From NCBI GenBank assembly GCA_018340375.1, contig JAFFJZ010000003.1, positions 13,578,001 through 13,642,000 of the forward strand: 64,000 nt of DNA, written 5' to 3'. Source of the stretch: Gonatopus flavifemur. Taxonomy: Eukaryota > Arthropoda > Insecta > Hymenoptera > Dryinidae. The position numbers were made by a program, and so were the translations under genes. The stretch's first letter is position 1, and each line of letters begins with the position of its first letter. This document shows positions 50,190-60,950 of the stretch, one piece after another. Under the pieces are notes generated by a model. That model ran no database searches, was not told where the DNA came from, and saw nothing but the letters and a program-made list of their open reading frames with translations.

Positions 50190-50444
50190 AGCCCAATATC
50201 TTAGATGCAAAGAACATTTTTTTCCCCTCATTTCGATAAATCTAGTTTTCAATGAAAAAAATAATTAATTTTCCATTGAATCGAAATCATATTCTTTGAA
50301 TTTAGGAAAGAAAATATTTTTATTTCAATTTGAAAGTTCTTGGTTTTAGTTTGATGAAAGTTTTTGAACTGAATTTTCGATTTATTAGAATGAGGGCAAA
50401 GAAAATTTTCTTTTAATCTGAGGAATAATTGGGTTTTCAGTGTG
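50190..50444. mobile_element. foldback MITE, family ACACTGAGAACCCAATTTCT, copy 3
   Basis: The right half is well kept: AGAATGAGGGCAAAGAAAAT then TTTCTTTTAATCTGAGG and TTGGGTTTTCAGTGTG. The left half is eroded (CCCAATATCTTAGATGCAAA; CCCCTCATTTCGATAAATCT). Order and spacing follow the copies at 8277 and 19917. Confidence 0.83.
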
Positions 50445-51471
50445 GGATATTGATTATGTATTCTGCATTCGAGAATCATCATTTTTCAATTCTCGAAGAA
50501 ATTTGTTTTTATAATTTTCAGAAAATATATGGCAGAGGAATAACGCATAGGTATAGAAAATATTGCACGATTACCGCGTGATTGCGTTGCTAATTTTAAA
50601 CAAACGAGACTTTATCCGCAGGATTTTCTCGAGGAAAAATCATCTCGGATGAACCTTTTGTTCCTTTCTGTACGTTTTTGTCTGAAAGTTTGAAAATATC
50701 CTGCAGCCAGTTTGATAATTTCCGATAGGGTGTTAACGTTAAATGAACAGAACTGAATTAATAATGTTCTTAAAAATCAAATATCCTCGATTGTAAAATC
50801 CATGCATCCATATTCGTCCTAAATTCCCGAACGATGATTTTAAGGAAGATTAGAGAATTTTTTAAATTGTTACTATTTTTTCTTTTTTATATCTCATTTC
50901 GAGATGCCTTGGAAGGAATTTCATGGTTTCCCTGAATCAAGGGGATGTTATTATTTGAACTAAGAGAATATAAACTACTCCACAACATTCAAGAAGAATT
51001 TATGAAGAACTCTGTGATGATTGATGATCCTTGTGTATCGGTTTGGTGCAGTGCAATATTTGAATATAAACTTTTTCATTTCTCATAATGTATATGAAAT
51101 CACATAAAAGTTCACGAGAGTGGAGTTTCACATTCTGATCAGGCCTCGCCAGGCCTTTATGAAGAGTCTGCAACCCTAGTAGAAATTCCGAACGGGAAAA
51201 TACCAGGGCCTGACGAGGCATGCCTGACTTCTTATCAGGCCCTCAACAGGTTTCGTTACGGTTTTCCCTATTTCGCTCGATTTTTTGGCAATCTGATCCG
51301 AATTCAGTTGTACCTCTGCGTTACAACCCTATTTGAATCCTATAAGGGGAATCAGATGAGTCTCTTGTAAGGGCCCCATAAGATTTTCCTCATTCACAGC
51401 TCCCGAATTCCAACCTGATCAGGACCTTATTGAAAATAAGGAATGCCTGATCAAATTTCTACTACGCGGAG

Positions 51472-51721
51472 AGAAATGTATTTGGAAAAATTACCATTTT
51501 ATTCGTAAACTAGAACTATTCGGCAAAACCAGACAATAATTTATAATATAACTTCTAATCATTGCCAGTTGTGATGGTAAAAATCGAGATTAATTTGGAT
51601 TTTTACCATCACAGCTGGCAATGATTAGGAGTTATGCTATAAATTATTGTCTGATTTTTCCGAATAGTTCTAGTTTACGAATAAAATGGTAATCTTTCCA
51701 AATAAATTTCTCTCCGTGTAG
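51472..51721. mobile_element. 250-bp near-perfect hairpin, CTACRCGGAGAGAAAT ends
   Basis: The left end CTACGCGGAGAGAAATGTAT and right end AAATTTCTCTCCGTGTAG are inverted. The arms pair nearly base for base for about 115 bp: AAATTACCATTTTATTCGTA, AACTAGAACTATTCGG, CAATAATTTATAATATAACT and CCAGTTGTGATGGTAAAAAT all have complements. The loop is about 20 bp. This is probably the best-preserved foldback in the window, hence young. Confidence 0.95.
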
Positions 51722-52622
51722 GGAAGGCTTGGCAAGGGCTTGCAATAGTATACGATTCATACACACAATTGATATACGATTTCTCCTACGGCATTGATTT
51801 CCAAGTCTTCCTTGAATGAAGCAAGTATAACTTTTGATCGACCGAAAGAAGAAACAGTAGAGTTCCAATTGAGAATACAGCACAAGCCTTTTAAACCACG
51901 CTCAAAACGTTTTCAACGATAACTAGAAAATATATTATAACTTCTTACGGTGGGTGGTATCCCAAATTTCTATCCACCATCACCATCACCTCACCGTATC
52001 GTAATTATTTGAAGTTCAAATATTGTGTTTCGATGTCCAAATAAAAGTGCCTTACCACAGCTCATAGATGGAAAACAATGAAAAACTCGCTTTGATAAAT
52101 GTCGCGTCTACCCACGCAAGTTGATTCACGTCATTTTCTTCCCCTTCGAGCAGGACAGATTGTTTTTGAAGTCCTGATTTTAGACATCGGTGAAATAGCG
52201 TATCGACTCATCTGTTACTCGATTTTGAAATCCAATTCTCAAATTCCATCTTCAATTTCGATTTGGTTGGAAAATTTCTTATATCTACATTTATCGTGGA
52301 AAGAGGATGAAATGTGAAATATCTCGGTGAAATCTTCGTTTCGATTGTTATCACTGAGAAGATAAGGGTTCGGTTGAATATTAGACAGCTATAGGAAATT
52401 TATTGACTCTAAACAAAAATTTGGTTCAATCAAAGAAATTTCATTTGCTACAGTTCATATTTCGAACAACTATAGATATTTATTATGTTATGAAATGTAG
52501 GTGGATTTCTATATAATTTTCATACAGTTTATATGAAAATTATGTATAAATTGTAGAGTGATTCTCAGGTACATGACGTGTCCAGCGACTGAGAATAATT
52601 CTTGCTATGTAAATTGAAGGGA

Positions 52623-52799
52623 TACCAGCGGTCCCTGACGATGCAACCCGAGCCAAATCTTTTCTGACAAATTATTCGAACATAAAGCAGTGAAAGAAAA
52701 ATATCGAACTCTTCTGTTTTCGAATAATTTGTCAGAATAATTTTGGATGTATCCTTTTCTGAGCAATGGGCCTGGTTGCATCTTCAGGGATCGCTGGTA
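52623..52799. mobile_element. foldback MITE, TACCAGCG family, divergent copy
   Basis: The left end TACCAGCGGTCCCTGACGAT then GCAACCCG; the right end is the complement of TACCAGCGATCCCTGAAGAT then GCAACCAG. The inner stem is TCTGACAAATTATTCGAA with TTCGAATAATTTGTCAGA. It shares only the outermost TACYAGCG and the two-tier layout with 15209 and 35133. Confidence 0.9.
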
Positions 52800-53129
52800 T
52801 CACCTTATAATCAGCAAAAAGGACTGAGAAACAGTGTTGGGTAGACTTCCACCGATTTTCCAACAACCAAGTGAACTGATTCTCACTGATTCTTAGTTTT
52901 TACTATTCGGATTTGGAGAGTGGGAAACTATAAATTGTATAGAAATATTACAATACAAACTGCCTTGAATTTCAAATACCGTCCTTGTTAATTTTTTTTT
53001 GGAGAACCTTGGAAATTATTAACAGGAAGTTTTTTTACCATAAAATTTTCCTCCTTGTACGTCACGATATTTGGATTTTCGTAGCAGAGTGTCACGAAAA
53101 ACGTATCCACTGATAATTACATCGCAACG

Positions 53130-53356
53130 TACACTGTCAAAAATATCTGGAAGTTTTTTTCAATTACGTACATGAAATCAGGTTCATATACATTCTGCAT
53201 TAAATTTAATGTACAAAAACATGAAAAGACTATAGATTATGCTATAGTTTACATTAAATTTCATGTAAAATGTGCATGAAACTGAATTCATGTACGTACT
53301 TGAAAAAAACATCCAGTAAAAACATTAAAATTCATGCAGAAATTTTTGACAGTGTA
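53130..53356. mobile_element. foldback MITE, TACACTGTCAAAAAT ends
   Basis: The ends TACACTGTCAAAAAT and ATTTTTGACAGTGTA are perfect inverted copies. Inner arms: TTCAATTACGTACATGAAAT against its imperfect complement ATTCATGTACGTACTTGAAA, and TTAAATTTAATGTA against TACATTAAATTTCATG. 227 bp. Confidence 0.92.
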
Positions 53357-54921
53357 TTCAAAAAACGCCAGGAAATATCGATTCATGTTGTACATTATTT
53401 TTCAAAGCTTTTCCTTCAATGGAAAAACTAATAAAAAATAATAATACACTCCAGATAATGGAAAGAGATGAAAACCTTAAAGAGAGAACATTGGTGTTCA
53501 ATGTGTCCTTAATATCCGTTACTTTTTCACCCAGGTACAACTATTCACCAGTATCAGAGTGGACCATTTTACATTCCTTTGCCCACGGTACAATAGGTTC
53601 GTTCGCGCTATCTATTTGGAACAGCTCCAAACTGTTCCCAAACTTACTCCATTAGTCATTTCCGATGAATCTTTCAAAATTCACAAATCAGATAAACCTG
53701 AGGTAATTTGAAGTACACTTCAATTGCATAGCACGAACCAACGTAACGCATGTATCAACTGAATTCGCTTTGTACATTTGTGTTACATCATTCCATTATG
53801 AATTCTAAGCTATCTATTCAATTGACATCTATTTAAAAATTGTTCTAGAAGGTTTTTGAAGAATATTTTAGATGCATTAGATGTTTTAGACGTCTCAACT
53901 CCAACAGGGATGCATATTTATGTTTGAATTGCTGTAAAATAGAGATTCGCGATATCGATATTTTAATACAAAAATATTATTTCATATTCTCATCATACTT
54001 TATAATCATTCGTTGTTTTTACATGAAGAAAGATGATCAAATGCAAAATTTACCCCAATTCAAAATGCAACCATCTCAGAGAAGAGAGAAAAGTTTCATC
54101 CGATCAATTAAAATTTATTTCAACTCGATAAATGCATTTTTTAGTAGGGTGATATCAAACCATCCCATTCTTCTCGCAAGCTTTGTTTTTGTAATCCCAG
54201 ATTTCTTTGCAGCCACCTGCTATATTACTTTTTAATATTCAAAAAAAAAGGAAATAAAAAATATTGAATGCATTTAAAAACACGAGATTAGCGTTGAACA
54301 GAAGTTGTTTGTTTGTTTCATAAAAAGAGAAAACGCGTTGGAACGGTACACGGAACACGTAAATTTTAATCTACCATTAAGGCAAAAACGGCAATACTTT
54401 GTGTGTGTTTTCCTCTCTCTTTCTCTCTCCGCGCGATAACAACCCGTACGCGGAAGATCAATGCGAACGGCGGGGGATTCAATTCCGATGATATATTTGC
54501 AAAGAATTCCATAGCGAATCACGGTATCTTACACAGTTCCTTGATTATTTTATTCTTAGAGATATATCCGAACTCTCGCGAGTAGGTCAAACGAAAGGGC
54601 ATGTTTCCAACTATCTAAAAATAAGTATCTGTTTTTCCTTTTATTGTTTCGTTAGAATGCCACCCCTTGACATTACAAAATTGTATTTATTCCAACTTTT
54701 TGATGCGAATATTAAACTCGTCTCTTTCAATTCTGGTGTAGAGTAATTGCATTGTACGAAGTTATAAAATTCTGACGACGCTATGAATGTGACCGCAAGG
54801 CCAGGGCTTTCGAGGTATTTTAAACGATACACGTGGTACAAATTCATTCGTTTACTACTTTTTACGGTATTTCAACGATGCCAAAATGTAGATGATATAT
54901 CGTTAAAACTTTGAAACGTAG

Positions 54922-54993
54922 GATTCTTTGAGAATTCCGTATCGATGAGACGAGAGTTCATCGTTCCGAACGCTGATGTCCTGTCGATTTCTT
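54922..54993 (+). CDS. candidate penultimate exon of the unrecognised plus-strand gene
   Basis: It is bounded by GAAACGTAG (a weak acceptor without a good pyrimidine tract) and TTCTT followed by gtaagt (a strong donor). Phase is 1 in and 1 out, encoding a split Gly and then FFENSVSMRREFIVPNADVL and SIS. The internal Met at 54945 could instead start a small two-exon gene of about 50 residues with the next exon. The downstream link is good: a 73-bp intron with a clean acceptor, a typical short insect intron. Confidence 0.42.
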
Positions 54994-55066
54994 GTAAGTA
55001 AATATCATAAAATCAATAAATTCCAAGTTTTCTGTAACTATGAACTTACGGAGTATCGATTTTCAG

Positions 55067-55167
55067 TACATCAACCGTTCGAAACATTGAGCATGGAAGA
55101 AGAGCGAAGAAGTTACCGTCAGAAGCGTTATACGTTAGTACAGTTACATGTACGAAGAGGAATTTAG
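55067..55167 (+). CDS. candidate terminal exon of the unrecognised plus-strand gene
   Basis: The acceptor GTATCGATTTTCAG lies 73 bp after the gtaagt donor at 54994. T plus TA gives Leu, then HQPFETLSMEEERRSY and RQKRYTLVQLHVRRGI before a TAG stop at 55165-55167. The C-terminus is charged and looks like a cytosolic helical tail. An AATAAA lies about 245 bp downstream at 55413. The 54922 and 55067 pair is the best-supported junction in the predicted gene. Confidence 0.47.
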
Positions 55168-55412
55168 AGTTAAATTCATTACAATGTTATTATGACTGAG
55201 GAACGTAGTAATTACTGTTATTAATATCATAGGACGTAGTATTAATGACAGTGAAGTTCAGCCAATTTCAACACGATAATACGATGAGAAGGGAAGTTGA
55301 GTATAACTGATATTAAAAATAATATATCATTCTGGAAAAATAATTGTCTTTTCATTTGAGCTTTCATTAATTTGATAAATGGCAAGAATTTCTATTCATT
55401 CATTTCTTTTGG

Positions 55413-55434
55413 AATAAATAAATAAATAAATAAC
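55413..55434 (+). terminator. AATAAA run, candidate poly(A) signal / microsatellite
   Basis: Five overlapping AATA units give several AATAAA hexamers about 245 bp after the TAG at 55167. It may serve as a polyadenylation signal for the plus-strand gene; it may equally be a plain AATA microsatellite. Confidence 0.35.
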
Positions 55435-55614
55435 AAAATTCTGGGGTGAATTGAATTTTGCAGAGATCGACAAAACATTGATTTCCGTATAAAATTCAAC
55501 ACAAATTCTATAAAAACTGTATGAAAAAAAAAGTACAGAACTATCGGTAGCGATGGATCGTGTCCCGTTTAATTAAACCCAGGAAAAAACTGATCACACG
55601 TGTTAGGGTGGCAC

Positions 55615-56035
55615 AAGATTCGCCAAATCAGGCTAAGCCTAGGTTGTCGAATGTCCCGCATTCTTGAAATGGTCAAAACTTAGAAGCTTCACTGGTGAGA
55701 AGGTTGTAATAACCTACATAAATCTTCAGGCTCCGCCAATACTGACGATGGAATATAGCTAAAAGCGAGGCTGATAGCCAAGGCTGGGCAATCTACGTAA
55801 AAGCAAGAGTGGTTGACAATGGTCTGAATATTGTACCAATATAGGCGATCAATGAGTCACCTCCGTTCATGCATCATCGATCTTAGGCTGCATCACGCCT
55901 GGTTCAACCTTTAACCAATATTGCCTGGAGGAACAAATGGTATTCATGTTTCACCAAACATGGATAGTAGCTTGGTTCAACCTGGGCGATAGCTTGACTC
56001 AACTTTAGCGATGACTTTGGCTCAAGGTGAAACTC
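55615..56035. repeat. GGCTNAGCC / GGTTCAACC-rich diverged repeat region
   Basis: GC is higher than in the flanks, with recurring words: AGGCTAAGCCTAGGTTG, AGGCTGATAGCCAAGGCTGG, CGCCTGGTTCAACC, GCTTGGTTCAACCTGGGCGA, TAGCTTGACTCAAC, GACTTTGGCTCAAG. It looks like an old foldback or tandem array; no boundaries are clear. Confidence 0.4.
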
Positions 56036-57290
56036 CCTTTTCAAGCGACAAATTCCAATAACCCTCACCAGGGTGTTGCTCGTTTCTTGCGAATATCCAA
56101 TCGAGCATTCAATAGTTATATAAATGTCCTCTGAAGATTCTATGATAAAAAGAACTCTTCACTGTTCTATAGGACGCATCTATTTCAATACCAGGACCAC
56201 CGGATTCGCATCATCTATCAATTTAAACTGCGGTCAGAAGAATTATTTGCGGCATTTTTCTTCGTGTATTGCGCTACAGCGACGCAGCACATCATCCCCC
56301 AAAGTACAAATATCAAAAAAACTGTTATCAAACTTACGAAATATTACTTCAATTTTATATCCTGATTTTTATTATGTTGATATTCACAGGGATATGCTCT
56401 GAATTGAATAAATCATAATCTCAGTGATAATTAATTATTTGAATATACATTCACAAATAATTCAATAGAACTGTATAAATTTGTTTCCGCGGTATGTAAA
56501 TACAGTTATGAGAATAACTTGAACGTTCGAAGGCAATTATCCATGCATCAAAAACGTACCCGAATGAATTCCATACAACTTTGAGCAAATAACAAATATC
56601 TATTGTTGAATACAGAGGAAGGAATATCATGTATGGATCCTTGAAAAATAAAATCCCCGATCTGTATTGTATTGCGATAGAACTGAACATAAAAAAGCTA
56701 TCGCTCTGACTCGATTGTATACGCTGTAACAGTTAATAAAAGAGCTATTCATCACGGTGAAGTCACGAGCGAGGATTAATTCAACATTTTCCATCATAAA
56801 TTCAATGCTGTCTGCAGTATATAGTCCTTACTGATAGGACTTATTGATGACTTTAAATACTATATTTCTTCTATCCTTGGTATCACAATGACACAGCAAA
56901 ATCAAATTCGTTAAGATCGTTCCATTGGAAGGAGTATTTTTGCGTTTGTTGAAATTATTGAATGTTATTGTATGAAATGATGAATCGAGATTTCTGAGAC
57001 AGAAACAAGACACTCTTGTCTTCAGAAAAAAGCTGTGACCGCACGTTCTTGATGATTGAATGGTTTACATTCGAACTCACGAAATTTGGTAAATCAGCAT
57101 TATTTGTCTTCTTGAATCAAATCTTTGGAACCGAAATAATCTTTTAAAGAATTTACCGCCAGATTTTTCAATGAATATTGTATTATTTGACTACTAATGC
57201 GTCTCGATAAACGGTTCAAACTTCAGGAACATTTGAAACGCTTAGTTTCAAAGGTGACTTTGAACAATCAAATAAATGCTATGAAAAAAA

Positions 57291-57399
57291 AGTGTAGAGT
57301 AAAGCGGGGTGAGATGGCGCACTTTCCCGCTCTGCTACAACATGGAATAATACATGAAACCTTGTTTATTCACGTCATCTCATCCCATTTTACTCCACT
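57291..57399. mobile_element. 109-bp foldback, AGTGTAGAGTAAAGCGGGG end
   Basis: AGAGTAAAGCGGGGTGAGAT then GGCGCAC at the left pairs with GTCATCTCATCCCATTTTAC then TCCACT at the right. The centre has no stem. Small non-autonomous element. Confidence 0.75.
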
Positions 57400-57414
57400 T
57401 CATACATTCAGAAA

Positions 57415-57640
57415 AAAAGTGGTAAAATTTATATCCTGTGAAATCAATATTTGAAGGATTTCACGAAATAGTTCGAGCTACCACAATTTTAATTGACTTT
57501 ACAGCTGGGAATGTAAGATTTACATCAGCTGTGACATATCTCACATTCGCTGTTGTGAAATCAAGTTGAATTGTGTTAGCTTGAACTATTTTTTATATCG
57601 GTCAAGTATTGCCGATAACTGTAACTTCAAAAGTCACGTT
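57415..57640. mobile_element. paralogue of the 28.0-kb element
   Basis: Collinear with 28015-28200: GTGAAATCAATATTTGAAGG, CACAATTTTAATTGACTTTA, AATGTAAGATTTACATCAG, TAGCTTGAACTATTTTT. It also folds locally (CCACAATTTTAATTGA / TCAAGTTGAATTGTG; TACATCAGCTGTGACATATC near the centre). Confidence 0.72.
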
Positions 57641-57946
57641 TTGCAAATATTCTACTAAAATAAAAAGTTTGTTGTCTTTGTTTAAGGAACCAGTTTTCTG
57701 AGACTCCCTGAAAGATATCTCTGTGACACCCCATGATTGTATATGGACGGTTGACTTAATTATGGATCAAGTCTGACATAAGACCCGTCGAGACTTGTCT
57801 TGAACGGATTCACCTAGCTTGAGCCAATCTGATTCTGCCATCTTTAATCCAATTGTTTCGTCAAGGTTTCAACGAATCCTCCTTTCACCATGAATATTGT
57901 CGTGAAAAAAATGAATAATCCATGTTTCATATGAATTTCTTGATCC

Positions 57947-58044
57947 CACGGAAAAAATAATTTAGCTGCAGGAGCCAATTTAATGGCTGTCCATGTCCGT
58001 GCTAGCTACTTAGCTGCTGCAGCTAAATTATTTGTTCCGTGCAT
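57947..58044. mobile_element. 98-bp hairpin, CCACGGAAAAAATAATTTAG end
   Basis: CCACGGAAAAAATAATTTAG then CTGCAG pairs with CTGCAGCTAAATTATTTGTT then CCGTG. The ends resemble a reduced CACGGARAAAA type. TTAGCTGC and GCAGCTAA recur within. Confidence 0.82.
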
Positions 58045-60715
58045 ACAGGAGTCCTGCGAAATTGAAGTCTGGAACAAATGTCACAACTCTGAGACAAATT
58101 GGGATTTTTTTCAATCACGTGAATGCATCCATGGAACGATCTATTCCCTACATATTATCTGCATGTAAATGATGAAATATCCGTACTTTTTACCTACATG
58201 AAATATTTTGTGCCACGTGGGCGTAATATTTCAATACATAATATCGTATAAAATAAAAGATAGTAGCGCGAATCCTGATCAATCAAATTTGCGTGGAATT
58301 TTGAGAACATTTATATTCTTTGTGAAGTTTCTATCGAATTTTCTAAGTATTCCCATCAATCTTTCATCGAATTTTGACGTAACGAATGACTCTTTTCACG
58401 AATCCACAAACTCGAATTCCCAACAAGAGCATTTTATTAAATTTTCGCAGAATTTTCATGAAAGTTTTTGACGGAGAGCGATTCTTTCGCAATTTTCACT
58501 CGATTATGTGGGTAAATATATCCGAGAAGATGGAATACAGCTTCGAACAAGAGATTTTTTGTTTTACAAAAAAAAGAGAAGAACAAAAAGAGCAATTTAA
58601 AAAAACAAAAACATTGTACATTGAAGAAACGAATTCAATACTTCGATGGTTCAGAATTAAATGAGGAGTTTTTATGGTTCTTTATCGAGATTAAATTTTT
58701 GATCCATCCGTGGTATTAAGATGAAAATTGGAATTGTTTTCCCAGTGCAGTGAGCTACCACGATAATTTTAACTGTATTTTTCGCTCCATGTAACTGTCT
58801 GTATAAAGCCACACCGTGATGATTCTAAAATCAGTGATTTTTCCACTCATTTTCATTCGATATAAATACCGTATGTATCTTCTTCAAACAATCTTATGCT
58901 CGATCTAAAATAGGATCTGGTTTGTGTTTCTCATCGTCGAGTCTCATTTGGCACACAATTTAGTTCAAAATTCGAGGTTTGAGAAACAAGCAGTTTCTGA
59001 AGTGACTGTTCACTTAGAGAATTTATAAAATTTGTGTATAATTTTCATATCACAATTATATATGAATTGTACATAAATTCTAAGTAAATTCAATAAATCA
59101 TTTTTCACGGTTTACATCAATCTTTTGGTATAAAGAAAAATCCACGTGTGAAGATACTTTTTTGACCCACCATACGTCTCTGATTATGTTAAATGAAGAT
59201 AAAACCTTATCTCCTGAAAATCAATTCAAGAATTCCGTGGTTGATTATGAATTTTGTGAAACAATAATAATGATTTCAAGATATTCCACTTCACGTCAAG
59301 AGTATAAAAATTGGGTTGATATAATTTGAATCATGAACTCGTCAACGAGTTCGTCATGAGAGAAAACTTTGAAAAAGTGGAATGTTTATGTTCTTACGTG
59401 ACACTCGAGGCCTCCTAAAAAGATAGCAACCCCCTTTTCCCTTCATCTCCGCTTCTCGGTGACTTCCCCTTGAAACACGTTTCGTGTGTTCAACAGTCCT
59501 TTTGCCTCTCTTTTAAAACAGCTTTTTCAACCCACGCTTAATGCATCTAAAATGACTTTCGTATAACATTTTCCTCATTCGTATCAATATTTGGCAAACA
59601 CACGATACACAAAGGCATCCGAGTTTTTCAATAAAACGTAAGAATGCTTGATTTTTCAAAAGGAATATCTCATTCGAATCGGTTTGGAGAGTTCGAAAAC
59701 AATTTATAATGCGAAAAGCTCGGCGTCAATGTCGATTAACCTACATCTCCTTTTCATTGTAAATTTATTCACGCCATGATACGTGGGATTTGTTGTGAAA
59801 TAACAACTATATCGAACTGTTTCCCCAGTAGCGGTAGAACAGATATACTATGAACGTTTATAGTGCATGATATACCACGTTCGGGTGCTATTTGGGTTGT
59901 TTCGTCGGATACACGATCATTCTCTTTTTCAACTTACGATAATACTTTGAAAGCGATGTAAAATTTGTTTCCAATCGCGTGATGGGATTTTTCTCAACTT
60001 TAGGATGGAATCCTTGGAAAAAAACACGACGAAAAGTTTCTGTAATGGGGATTTCATTGTTCTCCTTGGGTCGAGAGGGAAATTCTTGGATTCTTTTTCA
60101 GAGTATATGAAGAAATTTCTGAAGAGGCAGTAAAAAAAAAAAGCTGAGAACAACTGAGCTTTCATTACACTTAATCGATTGAAATGAGTACATTCAGGTA
60201 CGCGAGTGAGGTATTTTATGATTTATTATAGTAGATAAGAAATCAACGACAAACGAAGAGGTAGATTAGGGATCTCCGGAGTTATGTACTTCGTGTACAT
60301 TTTCATCCCTGTCAAGGTTTTTCTATTTTGGTTTTTTTTTCTCTTTCCTCTACTGTTCTTTTTGGAGCACGTATTAAATACAAGAACGTGCCGTTAATGA
60401 TCAGGTATCAAGTGAAACATCTATATTTCATCGATTCTTCTTTACACCATGGTACCGTTAATTCATTTCTTCTCGATCGATCTTACGAACTAACTTCAAC
60501 AAAATTGCTCTCATAATTTCATTCTGAAGGAATTTTATCAGGAAAGTAAATGTAATTAAGTTTGATATTATCATTCAAAAAAAAAAAACAATGATATCGA
60601 AATTGAAAATTGATCATATTTTATGGTTTTAAAGCAAATTATATCGAGTTCAAATAAAATTAGCAATGTCAGATATCAAATGTAGGCACCTAAGGGTAAC
60701 CGCTCCGATTATCCT

Positions 60716-60950
60716 ACCCGGGTCGAAAAATTTGAACGGTTTTTGTCCTCTTATTCTATTTTTAGGCTGATTTTATCCTGATTGTTGAATAATGCGGATA
60801 AAAATAGTCACTTTCATTCGTTGGAGGAGAAATTCGGAAGAAAATCATGTAAAGTACTGTTTTTGTCCGCATTATTCAACAATCTGCACAAAATCAGTCC
60901 AAAAACGAAATGTGAGGACAAAAAGCGTCTAAATTTTTCCACTGGGGTGT
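60716..60950. mobile_element. foldback, TGCGGATAAAAA / TTTTTGTCCGCA arms
   Basis: ATTGTTGAATAATGCGGATA and TCCGCATTATTCAACAAT are perfect inverted blocks. Outside them GGCTGATTTTATCCTG pairs with the complement near CAAAATCAGTCC, and CGGTTTTTGTCCTC with GAGGACAAAAAGCG. Termini are approximate. About 235 bp. Confidence 0.82.

Larger units (their letters stand above)
49478..54921. other. presumed intron with four foldbacks and a CpG-rich patch
   Basis: Besides the listed elements, 51120-51470 has a GATCAGGCCTCGCCAGGCC-type repeat, with GGCCTGACGAGGCATGCCTG inverted to it, adjoining the foldback at 51472. At 54410-54530 there is a CpG-rich patch (TCCGCGCGATAACAACCCGT; CGGAAGATCAATGCGAACGG) after a CT-rich run. 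The plus frame there reads INANGGGFNSDDIFAKNS. It could be an unassigned exon or a promoter, and I do not commit. Confidence 0.45.
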
